Below, piece by piece: positions 18,942 to 26,934 of a stretch of 64,000 bases of DNA (the stretch's first letter is position 1; every line of letters begins with the position of its first letter). The notes beneath the pieces are model-generated. The model saw only the letters and a program-made list of their open reading frames with translations. It was not told where the DNA came from and searched no databases. The DNA is from Sphingomonas aurantiaca. GTDB lineage: Bacteria > Pseudomonadota > Alphaproteobacteria > Sphingomonadales > Sphingomonadaceae. The stretch is from NCBI RefSeq assembly GCF_003050705.1, contig NZ_QAOG01000008.1, positions 124,001 through 188,000 of the forward strand, given 5' to 3'. The position numbers and the translations under genes were made by a program.

Positions 18942-19739
18942 CTATGCGCCGGTGCCGCCGCCATAGCGTTGCCGTGTTTCGGCAAGCGCGAGTCGCGCCT
19001 GTTCCATCGCCATTTCCTCGGTCTGGAACAGCAGGTGATCCATGACCGACGTCAGGTGCGCACGCATTGCCGCGCGCGCGCCGGCCGCATCGCGCGCGCG
19101 CAAGGCCTCGACGATCACCGCATGTTCGGCGACTACCGGGCGGACCTTCGCATTGCGCGCCTTGGCGTGAAGCAGCGCGCATTCGGGGGATGTCGACCGC
19201 AAATGCCACAGATCCTCGATCGTGCGTACGACACCGGCGTTCCGCGTCGCCTTCGCGATCGCCATGTGAAAGTCGCGATCGGCGACTTCGGTGACTTCGG
19301 CGAGCAGGTTTTCGGTCGTCATCGCCTCGACCAGCGCGTCGAGGTGCGCCACCTCCGCATCGGTGATCTGCGCCGCTGCCAACGCCGCCGCCTCGCCCTC
19401 GAACAGGATCCGCGCCTCGGTCAGTTCGAACGCGGTGATCGCGAAGCCGGGCTCCTCCCCCTGCCCAGGAAGCCTGGAGACATATGCCCCGGAGCCGACG
19501 CGAACCTCGATGAAACCCTGCACTTCCAACGCGATAAGCGCCTCGCGGACGGCGGGCCGGCTCGCGCCGTATTCGGTCGCGAGTTCACGTTCCGCGGGCA
19601 GGCGATCGCCGATCGCATAGGTCCCGCCGGTCAGTTCCTCGACCAGCCGCCGCGCGATCCGCTGGTACAGGCGATCATTGGCCGGCGCGTCGTAGGGGCC
19701 GTTCGCGGATACAATGGTGCGTGATGCAGCTTTCGCCAT
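18942..19739 (-). CDS. FadR-subfamily GntR regulator, UxuR/ExuR-like
   Basis: A 265-residue repressor-type protein with an N-terminal winged helix (LPAERELATEYGASRPAVREALIALEVQGFIEVRVGSGAYV) and a C-terminal FCD all-helical ligand domain rich in conserved His/Asp/Arg (HLDALVEAM, DRDFHMAIAKATRN, EHAVIVEALRARD). The ATG at 19739 (MAKAAS) is preferred to an upstream in-frame ATG because it places the HTH at the usual distance. The gene lies in line with uxuA and behind the TonB receptor, so a hexuronate such as glucuronate, fructuronate or mannonate is the likely ligand. Confidence 0.87.
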   Translation of the reverse strand: MAKAASRTIVSANGPYDAPANDRLYQRIARRLVEELTGGTYAIGDRLPAERELATEYGASRPAVREALIALEVQGFIEVRVGSGAYVSRLPGQGEEPGFAITAFELTEARILFEGEAAALAAAQITDAEVAHLDALVEAMTTENLLAEVTEVADRDFHMAIAKATRNAGVVRTIEDLWHLRSTSPECALLHAKARNAKVRPVVAEHAVIVEALRARDAAGARAAMRAHLTSVMDHLLFQTEEMAMEQARLALAETRQRYGGGTGA

Positions 19740-19872
19740 CGGACTTACCAATCTCAAATTGCTGCAGATGCTACTACAGGACGCGGCCGCCTGGAAAGGC
19801 CATCGTCGCACGGCGCGACGACCGAGGCTGAGCTTTGACCACCTCGTCGCGCGATCCTCGGCGCATCGTGCC

Positions 19873-19903
19873 GTCGGGGCGGCCGCATCGCGACCGCCCC
19901 GAC
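19873..19903 (-). terminator. Hairpin after the TonB-dependent receptor gene
   Basis: GTCGGGGCGG and CCGCCCCGAC form a perfect 10-bp stem just past the receptor stop, with an 11-nt loop. A T tract is lacking on either side, so it may act as a 3'-end stabiliser or factor-assisted terminator rather than a canonical intrinsic one. Confidence 0.5.
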
Positions 19904-19910
19904 GATCGTC

Positions 19911-22900
19911 CTAGAAGGTCCCGCGCAGACCGATCAGGAACTGACGACCCGGCTTGTACTGCGTGAAGGTCGCGTTCTCGAACTGGAAGTACGACCGCAG
20001 CGTCGCATTGGTGAAGTTCGCGACGTTGATCGTCAGCTGCGGCGCGTTCTTCAGGCCGAAGATCTTGTCGAGATCGAACGACGACGAGAAGTCGTAGGTC
20101 GTATAGTCGGTGCCGAACAGTGCCGCGGCCGGGATGCCGTTCTGCGCCGTCCCGCTGTTCTGCGATCCTTCGCGCGACGTCGTCGACACGCGGAGCATCA
20201 CGCCATGCTTCTCGTAATAGCCGGTGATGTTGTAGGTGAACGGCGCCACGCCGAACGCCTGTGCCGGACCGTCGCTGCGCTGGTCGACGATCGTGGCGTT
20301 GGCGTTGAAGCCGAAACCGGTGATGCCGATGTGCTTGGTCAGGAAGTCGAGCGGCTGGACCCACTGAAATTCGAGGCCGTTGATCGTGAGCTTGTTGGGG
20401 ACGTTGACCTGCGAGGTGACCTGCACCTGCGCGACGGTCGGGCCGCCGCGCGAGTTGAGCGCGATCTGCTGCGTTGGGTTCAGCGTGTCGTAAGTGATGC
20501 CATATTGCGCCAGGTTCGAGAATGGCACGGTGGCGATGGCGGTGTTGGTGAACCCCTCGATCGACTTGCGGAACGCGTTAAAGCTGACGACGCCTTCGCG
20601 GCCGGTATAATATTCGAAGCCCAGATCGAGGTTGGTCGACATGTACGGCTTGAGCGCCGGATTGCCGATCGATGCCTGATCCGCCGACGGCGCACCAAAG
20701 TTGACGCCAGGCAGCTGCGCGGACGGATCCGGACGAGTCATCGTCCGCGATCCCGCGACGCGGACCACGGCATGCTCGCTGACGTCATAGGCGAACGTCG
20801 CCGCGGGCAGCCACTTGGCATATTCGTTGCGCGTCGACACGTTGCTGACCAGGTTCGGATAGCGGCTGCCATCGGGCAGCGCCGCGCCGGTCGAGGTCGT
20901 GTTGCGCGGATCGGGCAACGACACGCGTCCGGTGATCGTCTGGATCGTGTTGACGTAACGCACGCCGACGTTGAACCGCAACATGTTACCGCCGAGTTCC
21001 TGCGCGCCGTTCAGCGTCGCGAACGCCGATTTGACGACTTCGCGGATCGCACCGCCGCTGGCGCCGGTGTTCGCCGCACCCGTCTCCGGCGCGTTGTCGT
21101 GGTAGAAGTCATAGTTGCTGGCGGCTGCGAACTTCGGCCAGTCGACCGTCACGAACCCTGCCGGACCGGGGCTGAGATAGCCCGGCACCGCCGAATTGGG
21201 GATCAGCGAGCCACCATAGGTCACCGGCCCCGTCATGCCGGCGGTCGCCCCGGTGCCATAGCCCGGATAGGTCGGATAGCCGGCGGGTGCCGCGCCCGGT
21301 GCATTCAGGCCGGCGCACGGCGGCTGCGAGTTGGGCGAGCCGACAAAGACGCTGGGGTTGTTGCCGCAGACCGCATTCTGCCACGCCTGGCTGTTGTCAA
21401 AGCCGGTGATCCGGCGCGACACGTCGTCGAACGCGCCGCCGACCTTCAGGTTGAGCCCCGTGCCGCCCCAGGTCAGGTCACCGCGCGCGCCCTTGCTCTT
21501 GTTGAGCCGGCGCTCGTCCTGAATGTTGACGCGGCTGCCCGCGTTCCAGCCGAAATTCGCCGGATCGTCGAGGTCGAGCCCGCTCTGGATCGTCGGAATG
21601 CCGTTGCCGCTATTGGTATAGGTGACGGTGTTGCCGACGCCGAGCGGAGTCGTCAGGCCGACAGATGGACTCTCGCGATGGAAGGTCGAGCGCGCGTAAT
21701 TGCCCTGCAGGTTGAGCTTGAGCTTGTCCGAGATGTCCCACTCGCCGCCCGGATTGACGCTGAACAGCTTGGTCGTCTCGGTATAGGGACGAAATTCGTT
21801 GAAGAACTGCGCATTGGCGAAGGTACCGCCGGTGACGACACAGCCGACCGTGCAATCCGCCTTGTCGAACGTCAAGTTGGTCGGGATGATCGCGCCGTTG
21901 CGGACGATCCACGCCACGTTCTCGCGGATCAGCTCGTTCTTCTTGTAGCCGTACAGGCCGTCGATGTAGAAATGCAGCGTGTCGGTCGGCTGCCACTCGG
22001 CGCTGACGATCGCGTTGAGCCGATCGCGCGGTCCGCGGATGCTGGTCGAACGCCCGAGCCGGGGGAGCAGCGCGTTGTCGATCTGCTGGATCGTCGCACC
22101 CGGATTGTTCGCGAGCAGGAACGCGCTGGTGATCGGCGTGCCCGCCACCAGGCCTGCGCCGGCGCCCGCCGGGACGACGGAGGGGATCGTCCAGTTGCCG
22201 CCGCCGGTCGTGTTGCAGCCGGACGTCGCACCACATTGCGCCGCGGTCAGTGCCGGATTGGTATAGCCAATCGTCTCGAACCCGCGCGTGTCGGTGAAAA
22301 GCCGCTGCGCCGACACGCCGGCGAGGATGCCGACCTTGTCGTTGCGCCAGCTACCGATCAGCGACCCGCGCGCGCCGATCCGGTCTTCGGGCGACTGCTT
22401 GGTGCCCTGCACGTTATAGGCAAGGAACGAGGTCGCGCGATCGAACGGACGCGCCGAGCGCAGGTCGATATTGCCCGCCGCGCCGCCTTCGAGGAGGTCG
22501 GCGGTATAGCTCTTGTTGACGGTCAGCTTGGTGAACAGGTCGGTCGGGAAGAAGCTCAGATCGACCGATCGATCGGTGCCCTGCGCATCGGTCGCGCCAG
22601 ACGAGGCCACCGCGATCGTCGCGCCGTTGAGCGTCACGTTGGTGAAGTTCGATCCAAGTCCGCGGATCGCGACGTTGGTGCCTTCGCCGGTCACGTCGCG
22701 CGTGATCGTAATACCGGGGATGCGGTTGAAGGATTCGGCAATGTTCGTGTCGGGGAACTTGCCGATATCTTCGGCGAAGATCGAATCAGTAAAGCCGGTC
22801 GACGCGCGCTTGGCATTCGTCGACTTGGCAAGGCTGGAGCGATAGCCGGTGACGACGATGTCGTTGCTGCTCGCGGCGTCGATCGCACCGGGGCTCTGAT

Positions 22901-23102
22901 CGGCATCGGGCAAGCTCGCGGCGGGCGGCGCATCGCTGGGTGTGGCGGCGGCGGGTGCGCCGTCCTGCGCCACGGGGGGCGATGGATCCTGCGTCGGCGG
23001 GATGGTCTGCGCCGTTGCCATCGTCGCGCAAAGCGCCGCCAGTGTCGTCGCGCACAACAAGGACGCGCGTGTCAGGCCAGGTGCCGTCTTATAAGGTACC
23101 AC
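19911..23102 (-). CDS. TonB-dependent receptor (oligosaccharide-type)
   Basis: Outer-membrane active transporter, 1063 residues from GTG 23102. This GTG has an AGAGAGG ribosome site 9 nt upstream and opens directly into a signal peptide (TRASLLCATTLAALCATMATAQ). An ATG at 23150 would add 16 residues before it. After a Pro/Ala linker come a TonB-box-like NDIVVTGYR (residues 80-87), the plug domain (FPDTNIAESFNRIPGITI, then VAIRGLGSNFTNVTLNG) and a long 22-strand barrel ending FLIGLRGTF with terminal Phe. It resembles the Caulobacter/Xanthomonas carbohydrate receptors. The neighbouring mannonate dehydratase and GntR gene suggest uptake of uronate-containing oligosaccharides. Confidence 0.93.
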   Translation of the reverse strand: MVPYKTAPGLTRASLLCATTLAALCATMATAQTIPPTQDPSPPVAQDGAPAAATPSDAPPAASLPDADQSPGAIDAASSNDIVVTGYRSSLAKSTNAKRASTGFTDSIFAEDIGKFPDTNIAESFNRIPGITITRDVTGEGTNVAIRGLGSNFTNVTLNGATIAVASSGATDAQGTDRSVDLSFFPTDLFTKLTVNKSYTADLLEGGAAGNIDLRSARPFDRATSFLAYNVQGTKQSPEDRIGARGSLIGSWRNDKVGILAGVSAQRLFTDTRGFETIGYTNPALTAAQCGATSGCNTTGGGNWTIPSVVPAGAGAGLVAGTPITSAFLLANNPGATIQQIDNALLPRLGRSTSIRGPRDRLNAIVSAEWQPTDTLHFYIDGLYGYKKNELIRENVAWIVRNGAIIPTNLTFDKADCTVGCVVTGGTFANAQFFNEFRPYTETTKLFSVNPGGEWDISDKLKLNLQGNYARSTFHRESPSVGLTTPLGVGNTVTYTNSGNGIPTIQSGLDLDDPANFGWNAGSRVNIQDERRLNKSKGARGDLTWGGTGLNLKVGGAFDDVSRRITGFDNSQAWQNAVCGNNPSVFVGSPNSQPPCAGLNAPGAAPAGYPTYPGYGTGATAGMTGPVTYGGSLIPNSAVPGYLSPGPAGFVTVDWPKFAAASNYDFYHDNAPETGAANTGASGGAIREVVKSAFATLNGAQELGGNMLRFNVGVRYVNTIQTITGRVSLPDPRNTTSTGAALPDGSRYPNLVSNVSTRNEYAKWLPAATFAYDVSEHAVVRVAGSRTMTRPDPSAQLPGVNFGAPSADQASIGNPALKPYMSTNLDLGFEYYTGREGVVSFNAFRKSIEGFTNTAIATVPFSNLAQYGITYDTLNPTQQIALNSRGGPTVAQVQVTSQVNVPNKLTINGLEFQWVQPLDFLTKHIGITGFGFNANATIVDQRSDGPAQAFGVAPFTYNITGYYEKHGVMLRVSTTSREGSQNSGTAQNGIPAAALFGTDYTTYDFSSSFDLDKIFGLKNAPQLTINVANFTNATLRSYFQFENATFTQYKPGRQFLIGLRGTF

Positions 23103-23492
23103 GATCAGGATCCTCTCTGAAACCTCGCCGTCGTTGCGGCGAGAAAGCATGTTTTGGTGAGTGTCTGGAGACGCGTCAGGCGTCGCGAAGCACAAGGCGT
23201 CGCGGCATGGTGATCGAACAAAACTGAAGCGCCAAAACCATCCACCCCCCCGATCACGCCCGTCTGTAGCAGGCTATTGATAGCGCTATCTTACGGCGTG
23301 CGGTGACCGAGTCAAGGCCTTCCGGCATGGCCAATTTTAGGGGTTTGCCACGGTGAGTGCGATACCATGGGCGACCGTCAGGCTATTTCTGCATGACCAA
23401 TTCGTTCGGCGTCGTATCGATGCACAGTGCGTCGCATCGACGGGGCGGGTTGCGGCACCTCCCCGGCAGTATCGGACGTGTGGGATCGGACG
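23103..23492. other. Intergenic region with receptor promoter; no gene
   Basis: The 390 bp between the receptor start and the receiver gene hold no convincing coding frame. The receptor-proximal part contains its ribosome site, a 7-C run near 23246 and a palindrome near 23279. The distal part shows no clear terminator or RNA structure. Confidence 0.5.
23279..23290. promoter_or_regulatory. GATAGCGCTATC palindrome, LacI-type operator candidate
   Basis: A perfect 12-bp palindrome centred on AGCGCT, embedded in TTGATAGCGCTATCTT, lies about 180 bp upstream of the receptor start. The AGCGCT core is what LacI-family regulators of alphaproteobacterial sugar receptors recognise. No LacI-family gene is in the window, so the regulator would be encoded elsewhere. 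The coordinate may be off by one base. Confidence 0.5.
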
Positions 23493-23930
23493 TTACATTC
23501 CCAGAACGGAGATGATCGCCTTTTGCAGATCGCGTTTGCCGTAAGGTTTGCGCACGACGAGGCTGGCGTCGAGATCGGCGCTCAGCCCTGCATCCGTGCC
23601 ATAGCCGCTTGCGAAGAAGAACGGGATCGACGCAGCACGCAGCCGCCGGGCGATGCCCAGGCTCGTATCCTCGCCGAGATTGATGTCGAGGATCGCGATC
23701 TCGACCGTCTCGCGGTCGAGAATCTTGCTGGCGCTCTCGACATGCGACGCGGTCCAGATGCGGCGTGCGCCGAGGTCCTCGAGGAAGTTCTCGACGGTCA
23801 GCGCGACGATCATATTGTCCTCGACCAGCAACACGGCGAGGCCGTTCAACGGCTGGGGAACAGGGTCCGCCTTGCGGACGCCATCAGATGCACGCGCGGG
23901 CATGTTGCGCTCGATGATGACCCTGCCCAA
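23493..23930 (-). CDS. Single-domain response regulator
   Basis: Receiver-only protein of 145 residues with no output domain. The acidic pair is in VLLVEDNM, the phospho-acceptor is D82 (AILDINLGED) and the conserved Lys is K128 (VVRKPYGKRDL). Such proteins in sphingomonads usually take phosphate from HWE/HisKA2 kinases or act as phosphate sinks. The first 30 residues are not conserved; an ATG at 23903 is an alternative start. It lies 29 bp downstream of the Crp/Fnr gene on the same strand and may be cotranscribed with it. Confidence 0.85.
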   Translation of the reverse strand: MGRVIIERNMPARASDGVRKADPVPQPLNGLAVLLVEDNMIVALTVENFLEDLGARRIWTASHVESASKILDRETVEIAILDINLGEDTSLGIARRLRAASIPFFFASGYGTDAGLSADLDASLVVRKPYGKRDLQKAIISVLGM

Positions 23931-23959
23931 GTCGATCCGGATCGGTCGGCGCGATCACG

Positions 23960-24733
23960 TCAGGCATGATAGCCGCCGTTCAGGATCGAGGACGGGCCAT
24001 GTTCCGTCTCGAGGTGCAGATAGTCGGTGACGAAATCGCCGACCGCCGACAGCGCCTTCCAGTCCTCGATCGTGATCGAGCGCTTGTCGCGCGTGATCAG
24101 CCCGTCGGCGCGCAACTTCTGCAGCGTGCGATTGACGTGGACGGGGGTGAGGCCGGTCGCATCGCCCAGCTGCTCCTGCGTCATCGCCAGTTCGTAGCGG
24201 TTTCCGGTGATCAGCCCGGCGGCATGGAGGCGGACGGCGATCTCGCAGAGCAGGTGCGCGACGCGCGTCCGCGCATCGCGCCGGCCGATATTGGCGATCC
24301 ATTCGCGCGAGATCGAGCCCTCCACAAGCGTTTCGCGCCACATCGCCCGACCGATCGCCGGGTGCGCAAAGGCTATGTCCCGTACAGCGTCCGCGGCGAC
24401 AAAGGCGACAGTCCCCGCCGTCAGCATCTGAATGCTGTGGTCGGCCTTGCCGAGGAACGCGTGCTGGAGATCGAGAATTTCTCCGGGGATGTTGACCGAC
24501 AGGATTTGCCGACCGCCATTGCCGAGGACCTTGCTTCGAAATGCAAAGCCGGACAGCAGGATAGAACAGGTCTTCGTCAGATCCTGCTCCCGGATGATGT
24601 ACGCCGAAGGCACCATCTGCTTTACATAGAACGGCATTCTTAGGAATGCAGAGCGATCGACTGCCGACAATGCCAATCGCCGCTCAAGTCTTTTAAGCGC
24701 CAACGTAAGAATATCGTCTGCCATCAAGGACAT
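23960..24733 (-). CDS. Crp/Fnr-family transcriptional regulator (first of two)
   Basis: A 257-residue regulator with an N-terminal cyclic-nucleotide-type beta roll (residues about 35-130) and a C-terminal winged helix (MTQEQLGDATGLTPVHVNRTLQKLRADGLI). It lacks the cysteine set of FNR and the exact cAMP pocket motif, so its effector is unknown. The HTH reads HVNRTLQ, as in the large sphingomonad/rhizobial subgroup that often responds to stress. It is divergent from a related paralogue across about 240 bp of unusually AT-rich DNA. Confidence 0.9.
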   Translation of the reverse strand: MSLMADDILTLALKRLERRLALSAVDRSAFLRMPFYVKQMVPSAYIIREQDLTKTCSILLSGFAFRSKVLGNGGRQILSVNIPGEILDLQHAFLGKADHSIQMLTAGTVAFVAADAVRDIAFAHPAIGRAMWRETLVEGSISREWIANIGRRDARTRVAHLLCEIAVRLHAAGLITGNRYELAMTQEQLGDATGLTPVHVNRTLQKLRADGLITRDKRSITIEDWKALSAVGDFVTDYLHLETEHGPSSILNGGYHA

Positions 24734-24843
24734 CGCGGTTACACCGTTGCGGTAACGCGCAACCCATGCAGTTCAATTATTGGCTGCATTAGGAGTTTTA
24801 AACGATGTTATGCGGGAATTCTCTGCGCTAGATCACAGTGTTC

Positions 24844-24856
24844 GTAATTTAATTAC
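24844..24856. promoter_or_regulatory. AT-rich inverted repeat between the paired Crp/Fnr genes
   Basis: GTAATT and AATTAC form perfect arms around a single T, in the only strongly AT-rich patch of this divergent intergenic region. It is 111 bp upstream of one regulator and 117 bp upstream of the other, so a shared operator or promoter element is plausible. Confidence 0.35.
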
Positions 24857-24972
24857 CGAGCACCAAGCGTTGATCGCAACCCGGCGGATGGCATGTCGCG
24901 CGTTGCCCATCGCCGCCGCCCGTGCGTTGAGTGAGAATGGTTGGCATTTCGCCTCGACCGGATCGGACGGCT

Positions 24973-25743
24973 ATGCGCAATCCCTGGGCTACGAAGATGG
25001 AGCAGTTCACCGCGTTCACCGCGGACGAACGCACGCGTCTCGATACGGTGCTGGCGTCGAGGCAGCAGGCGTTCCAGGCGCAAGAAGACATCATCGCGGA
25101 TGGCGCACACTCGGATTACTGCCATGTCCTGCTCACCGGACTCGCCTGCCGGTACAAGATCCTGCCCGACGGCGAACGGCAGATCATGGCGTTCCTGGTC
25201 CCGGGCGATCTTTGCGATGCGGAGATCTTCATCCTGAAGAAGATGGATCACGCGGTCGGGACGCTGACCGCCAGCACGACCGCGATGATCCATTCGAGCG
25301 AGATGAAGATGCTGCTGCGCGAGGCGTCGCCGATCTCCGAGGCCTTGTGGTGGGGCACGATGACGGACCTCGGGGTGTTGCGCGAACGGATCATCGATCA
25401 AGGCCGGCGCGACGCCACGGAGCGTCTTGCGCATCTACTTTACGAGATGCTGGTACGCTATAGGGTCAGCGGGGCGACCGAGACCAACGCGATCGACTTT
25501 CCGATCACCCAGACAGACCTTGCCGATGCCACGGGGATGACCCCGTCGCACGTCAACCGTGTCCTGCAACGGTTCCGCGAGGATGGTCTGATCGAGCTAC
25601 GCAGCCGGACTTTGACCATTGCAAATCCGGCGCGGCTGAAGTCGCTTGCGCAATTCAGCGCGGCGTATCTCCATCTGGACAGGACAGAAGCTAAGGACCC
25701 GGCCGTCTTTGCCAGGGCGGGAGACCTGATCTCGGTTCCCTGA
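24973..25743 (+). CDS. Crp/Fnr-family transcriptional regulator (second of two)
   Basis: Paralogue of the divergent neighbour, 256 residues from ATG 24973 (MRNPWATKMEQF). In-frame GTG 24931 and ATG 24937 are alternatives. It has the beta-roll sensor (CRYKILPDGERQIMAFLVPGDLCDAE) and winged helix (ITQTDLADATGMTPSHVNRVLQRFREDGLIEL). No FNR-type N-terminal cysteine cluster is present. The shared HVNR recognition helix suggests both regulators read related sites. A strong hairpin directly after the stop separates it from the convergent Gly/Glu-rich gene. Confidence 0.9.
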   Translation: MRNPWATKMEQFTAFTADERTRLDTVLASRQQAFQAQEDIIADGAHSDYCHVLLTGLACRYKILPDGERQIMAFLVPGDLCDAEIFILKKMDHAVGTLTASTTAMIHSSEMKMLLREASPISEALWWGTMTDLGVLRERIIDQGRRDATERLAHLLYEMLVRYRVSGATETNAIDFPITQTDLADATGMTPSHVNRVLQRFREDGLIELRSRTLTIANPARLKSLAQFSAAYLHLDRTEAKDPAVFARAGDLISVP

Positions 25744-25773
25744 GGCGTCCCGCGCGCGTACGCGGGGACGCCT
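25743..25773. terminator. Bidirectional hairpin between convergent genes
   Basis: AGGCGTCCC pairs with GGGACGCCT, extended inward by CGCG pairing past one bulged G. It begins in the stop of the Crp/Fnr gene and ends 8 nt before the stop of the opposing gene, so it can end both transcripts. No T tract is present. Confidence 0.6.
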
Positions 25774-25780
25774 CGTGGGA

Positions 25781-26092
25781 TCAGCGTTCGCCCTCGCCGC
25801 CTTCGCCGCGCTCGTTTTCGCCGCCTTCATATTCGCCTTCGCCACGCTGGCCGGCATGCTGTTGCGCAGCGCGCGCGCGGCGCCGATTGCGAACGACGTG
25901 GCGCGACTTGGTCGGGCGGACGACCTGCCGTCCCTCGCCTTCGCCCTCACCCTCGCCGCGCTCGCTTTCGCCGCCTTCACCGACCTGGTCGACCGACGTC
26001 GCCAACGGCTTCGCGGTGGCCTCGGTCAGAATCGCCTGGCCCGACTGCGCGACCACGAAGGCGCCGACGCCCATCCACAATTTAGTACGCAT
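25781..26092 (-). CDS. Gly/Glu/Arg-rich small exported protein
   Basis: A 103-residue protein with a signal-like N-terminus (MRTKLWMGVGAFVVAQSGQAILTEA), then two low-complexity stretches rich in Gly and Glu around residues 39-54 and 84-103, separated by a basic segment (RPTKSRHVVRNRRRARAAQQ). A clear ribosome site (AAAGGGA) lies 7 nt before the ATG, which supports coding. Similar Gly/Glu-repeat exported proteins are common in sphingomonads; no function is established that I can name. The alternating acidic and basic blocks suggest a disordered, metal- or polymer-binding periplasmic protein, which is speculation. Confidence 0.6.
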   Translation of the reverse strand: MRTKLWMGVGAFVVAQSGQAILTEATAKPLATSVDQVGEGGESERGEGEGEGEGRQVVRPTKSRHVVRNRRRARAAQQHAGQRGEGEYEGGENERGEGGEGER

Positions 26093-26184
26093 ACTCTGTC
26101 CCTTTACTCACCTGGCGGTTGCTGCCTGGAGTCAAACTGTTAGGCCGCGCGTTCCGACGTCATGCCGATGCCACGGGATTCCTA

Positions 26185-26847
26185 ATGCTGATCATGATTG
26201 CCAACGTTCTCGACGCCGACAATCTCCAGTCGCTGCGAGATAATCTCGCGGCGACCCGCTATGTCGACGGACGCCAGACGGCGGGCCGCGAAGCCAGCCC
26301 GGTCAAGCGCAACGAGCAGGTCGACCGCGCCGACCCGCGGCTGGTGGAGATGCAGGACCTTGTCGTCGACCGCCTGCTCGCCAACCCGCTGTTCCGGATG
26401 GCGACGCGACCGCACGTGGTTCGCCCGCCGTTGTTCAGCCGCTACGAGCCGGGCATGGCCTATGGCAGCCATGTCGACGACGCGATCATGGGGGGCATGC
26501 GTACCGACGTGTCGGTTACGGTCTTCCTCTCCGATCCCGCCACGTACGAAGGCGGCGAACTGGTCATCGAGTCCGCGGCGGGCGAACAGGACGTGAAGCT
26601 GGCCGCGGGCGATGCGGTCGTCTATCCGACGACCGCGCTGCACCGCGTCGCGCCGGTGACATCCGGCGAACGGCTGGCCGCGGTCACCTGGGTTCGCAGC
26701 CTGATCCGCGATGCCGACTCCCGTGAGCTGCTCTTCGATCTGGAAACCGCCCGCCACGCGCTGTTCGAACGCCTCGGCAAGACGCCGGAGCTCGACCTGC
26801 TGGCGAAGACTCAGTCCAATCTCCTGCGGCGCTGGGCCGAGGATTGA
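26185..26847 (+). CDS. PKHD-type Fe(II)/2-oxoglutarate dioxygenase (PiuC/YbiX-like)
   Basis: A 220-residue hydroxylase of the PiuC family, often iron-regulated and found beside siderophore receptors. The iron triad is H96-x-D98 (YGSHVDDAIMG) and H153 (TALHRVAPV), with the 2-oxoglutarate Arg in GERLAAVTWVRS. The ATG 26185 follows a GGGA ribosome site; ATG 26194 is an alternative and would give MIANVLDADN. The gene stands alone, divergent from the Gly/Glu-rich gene. The substrate in this family is not established. Confidence 0.9.
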   Translation: MLIMIANVLDADNLQSLRDNLAATRYVDGRQTAGREASPVKRNEQVDRADPRLVEMQDLVVDRLLANPLFRMATRPHVVRPPLFSRYEPGMAYGSHVDDAIMGGMRTDVSVTVFLSDPATYEGGELVIESAAGEQDVKLAAGDAVVYPTTALHRVAPVTSGERLAAVTWVRSLIRDADSRELLFDLETARHALFERLGKTPELDLLAKTQSNLLRRWAED

Positions 26848-26934
26848 TGAACCTTAGCGTGCAGCGCCTGCAATTCGGTTGCGACCGCGTCGGGCTCCGG
26901 TAGACAGTCGGGCATAGATCACCGGGAGTGTTCC

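Noticed and set aside
20205..23120. A 971-codon open frame on the plus strand opposite the TonB receptor
   Set aside because: High-GC shadow frame. Its translation is an Arg/Asp/Val-rich string without domains, while the opposite strand encodes a complete receptor.
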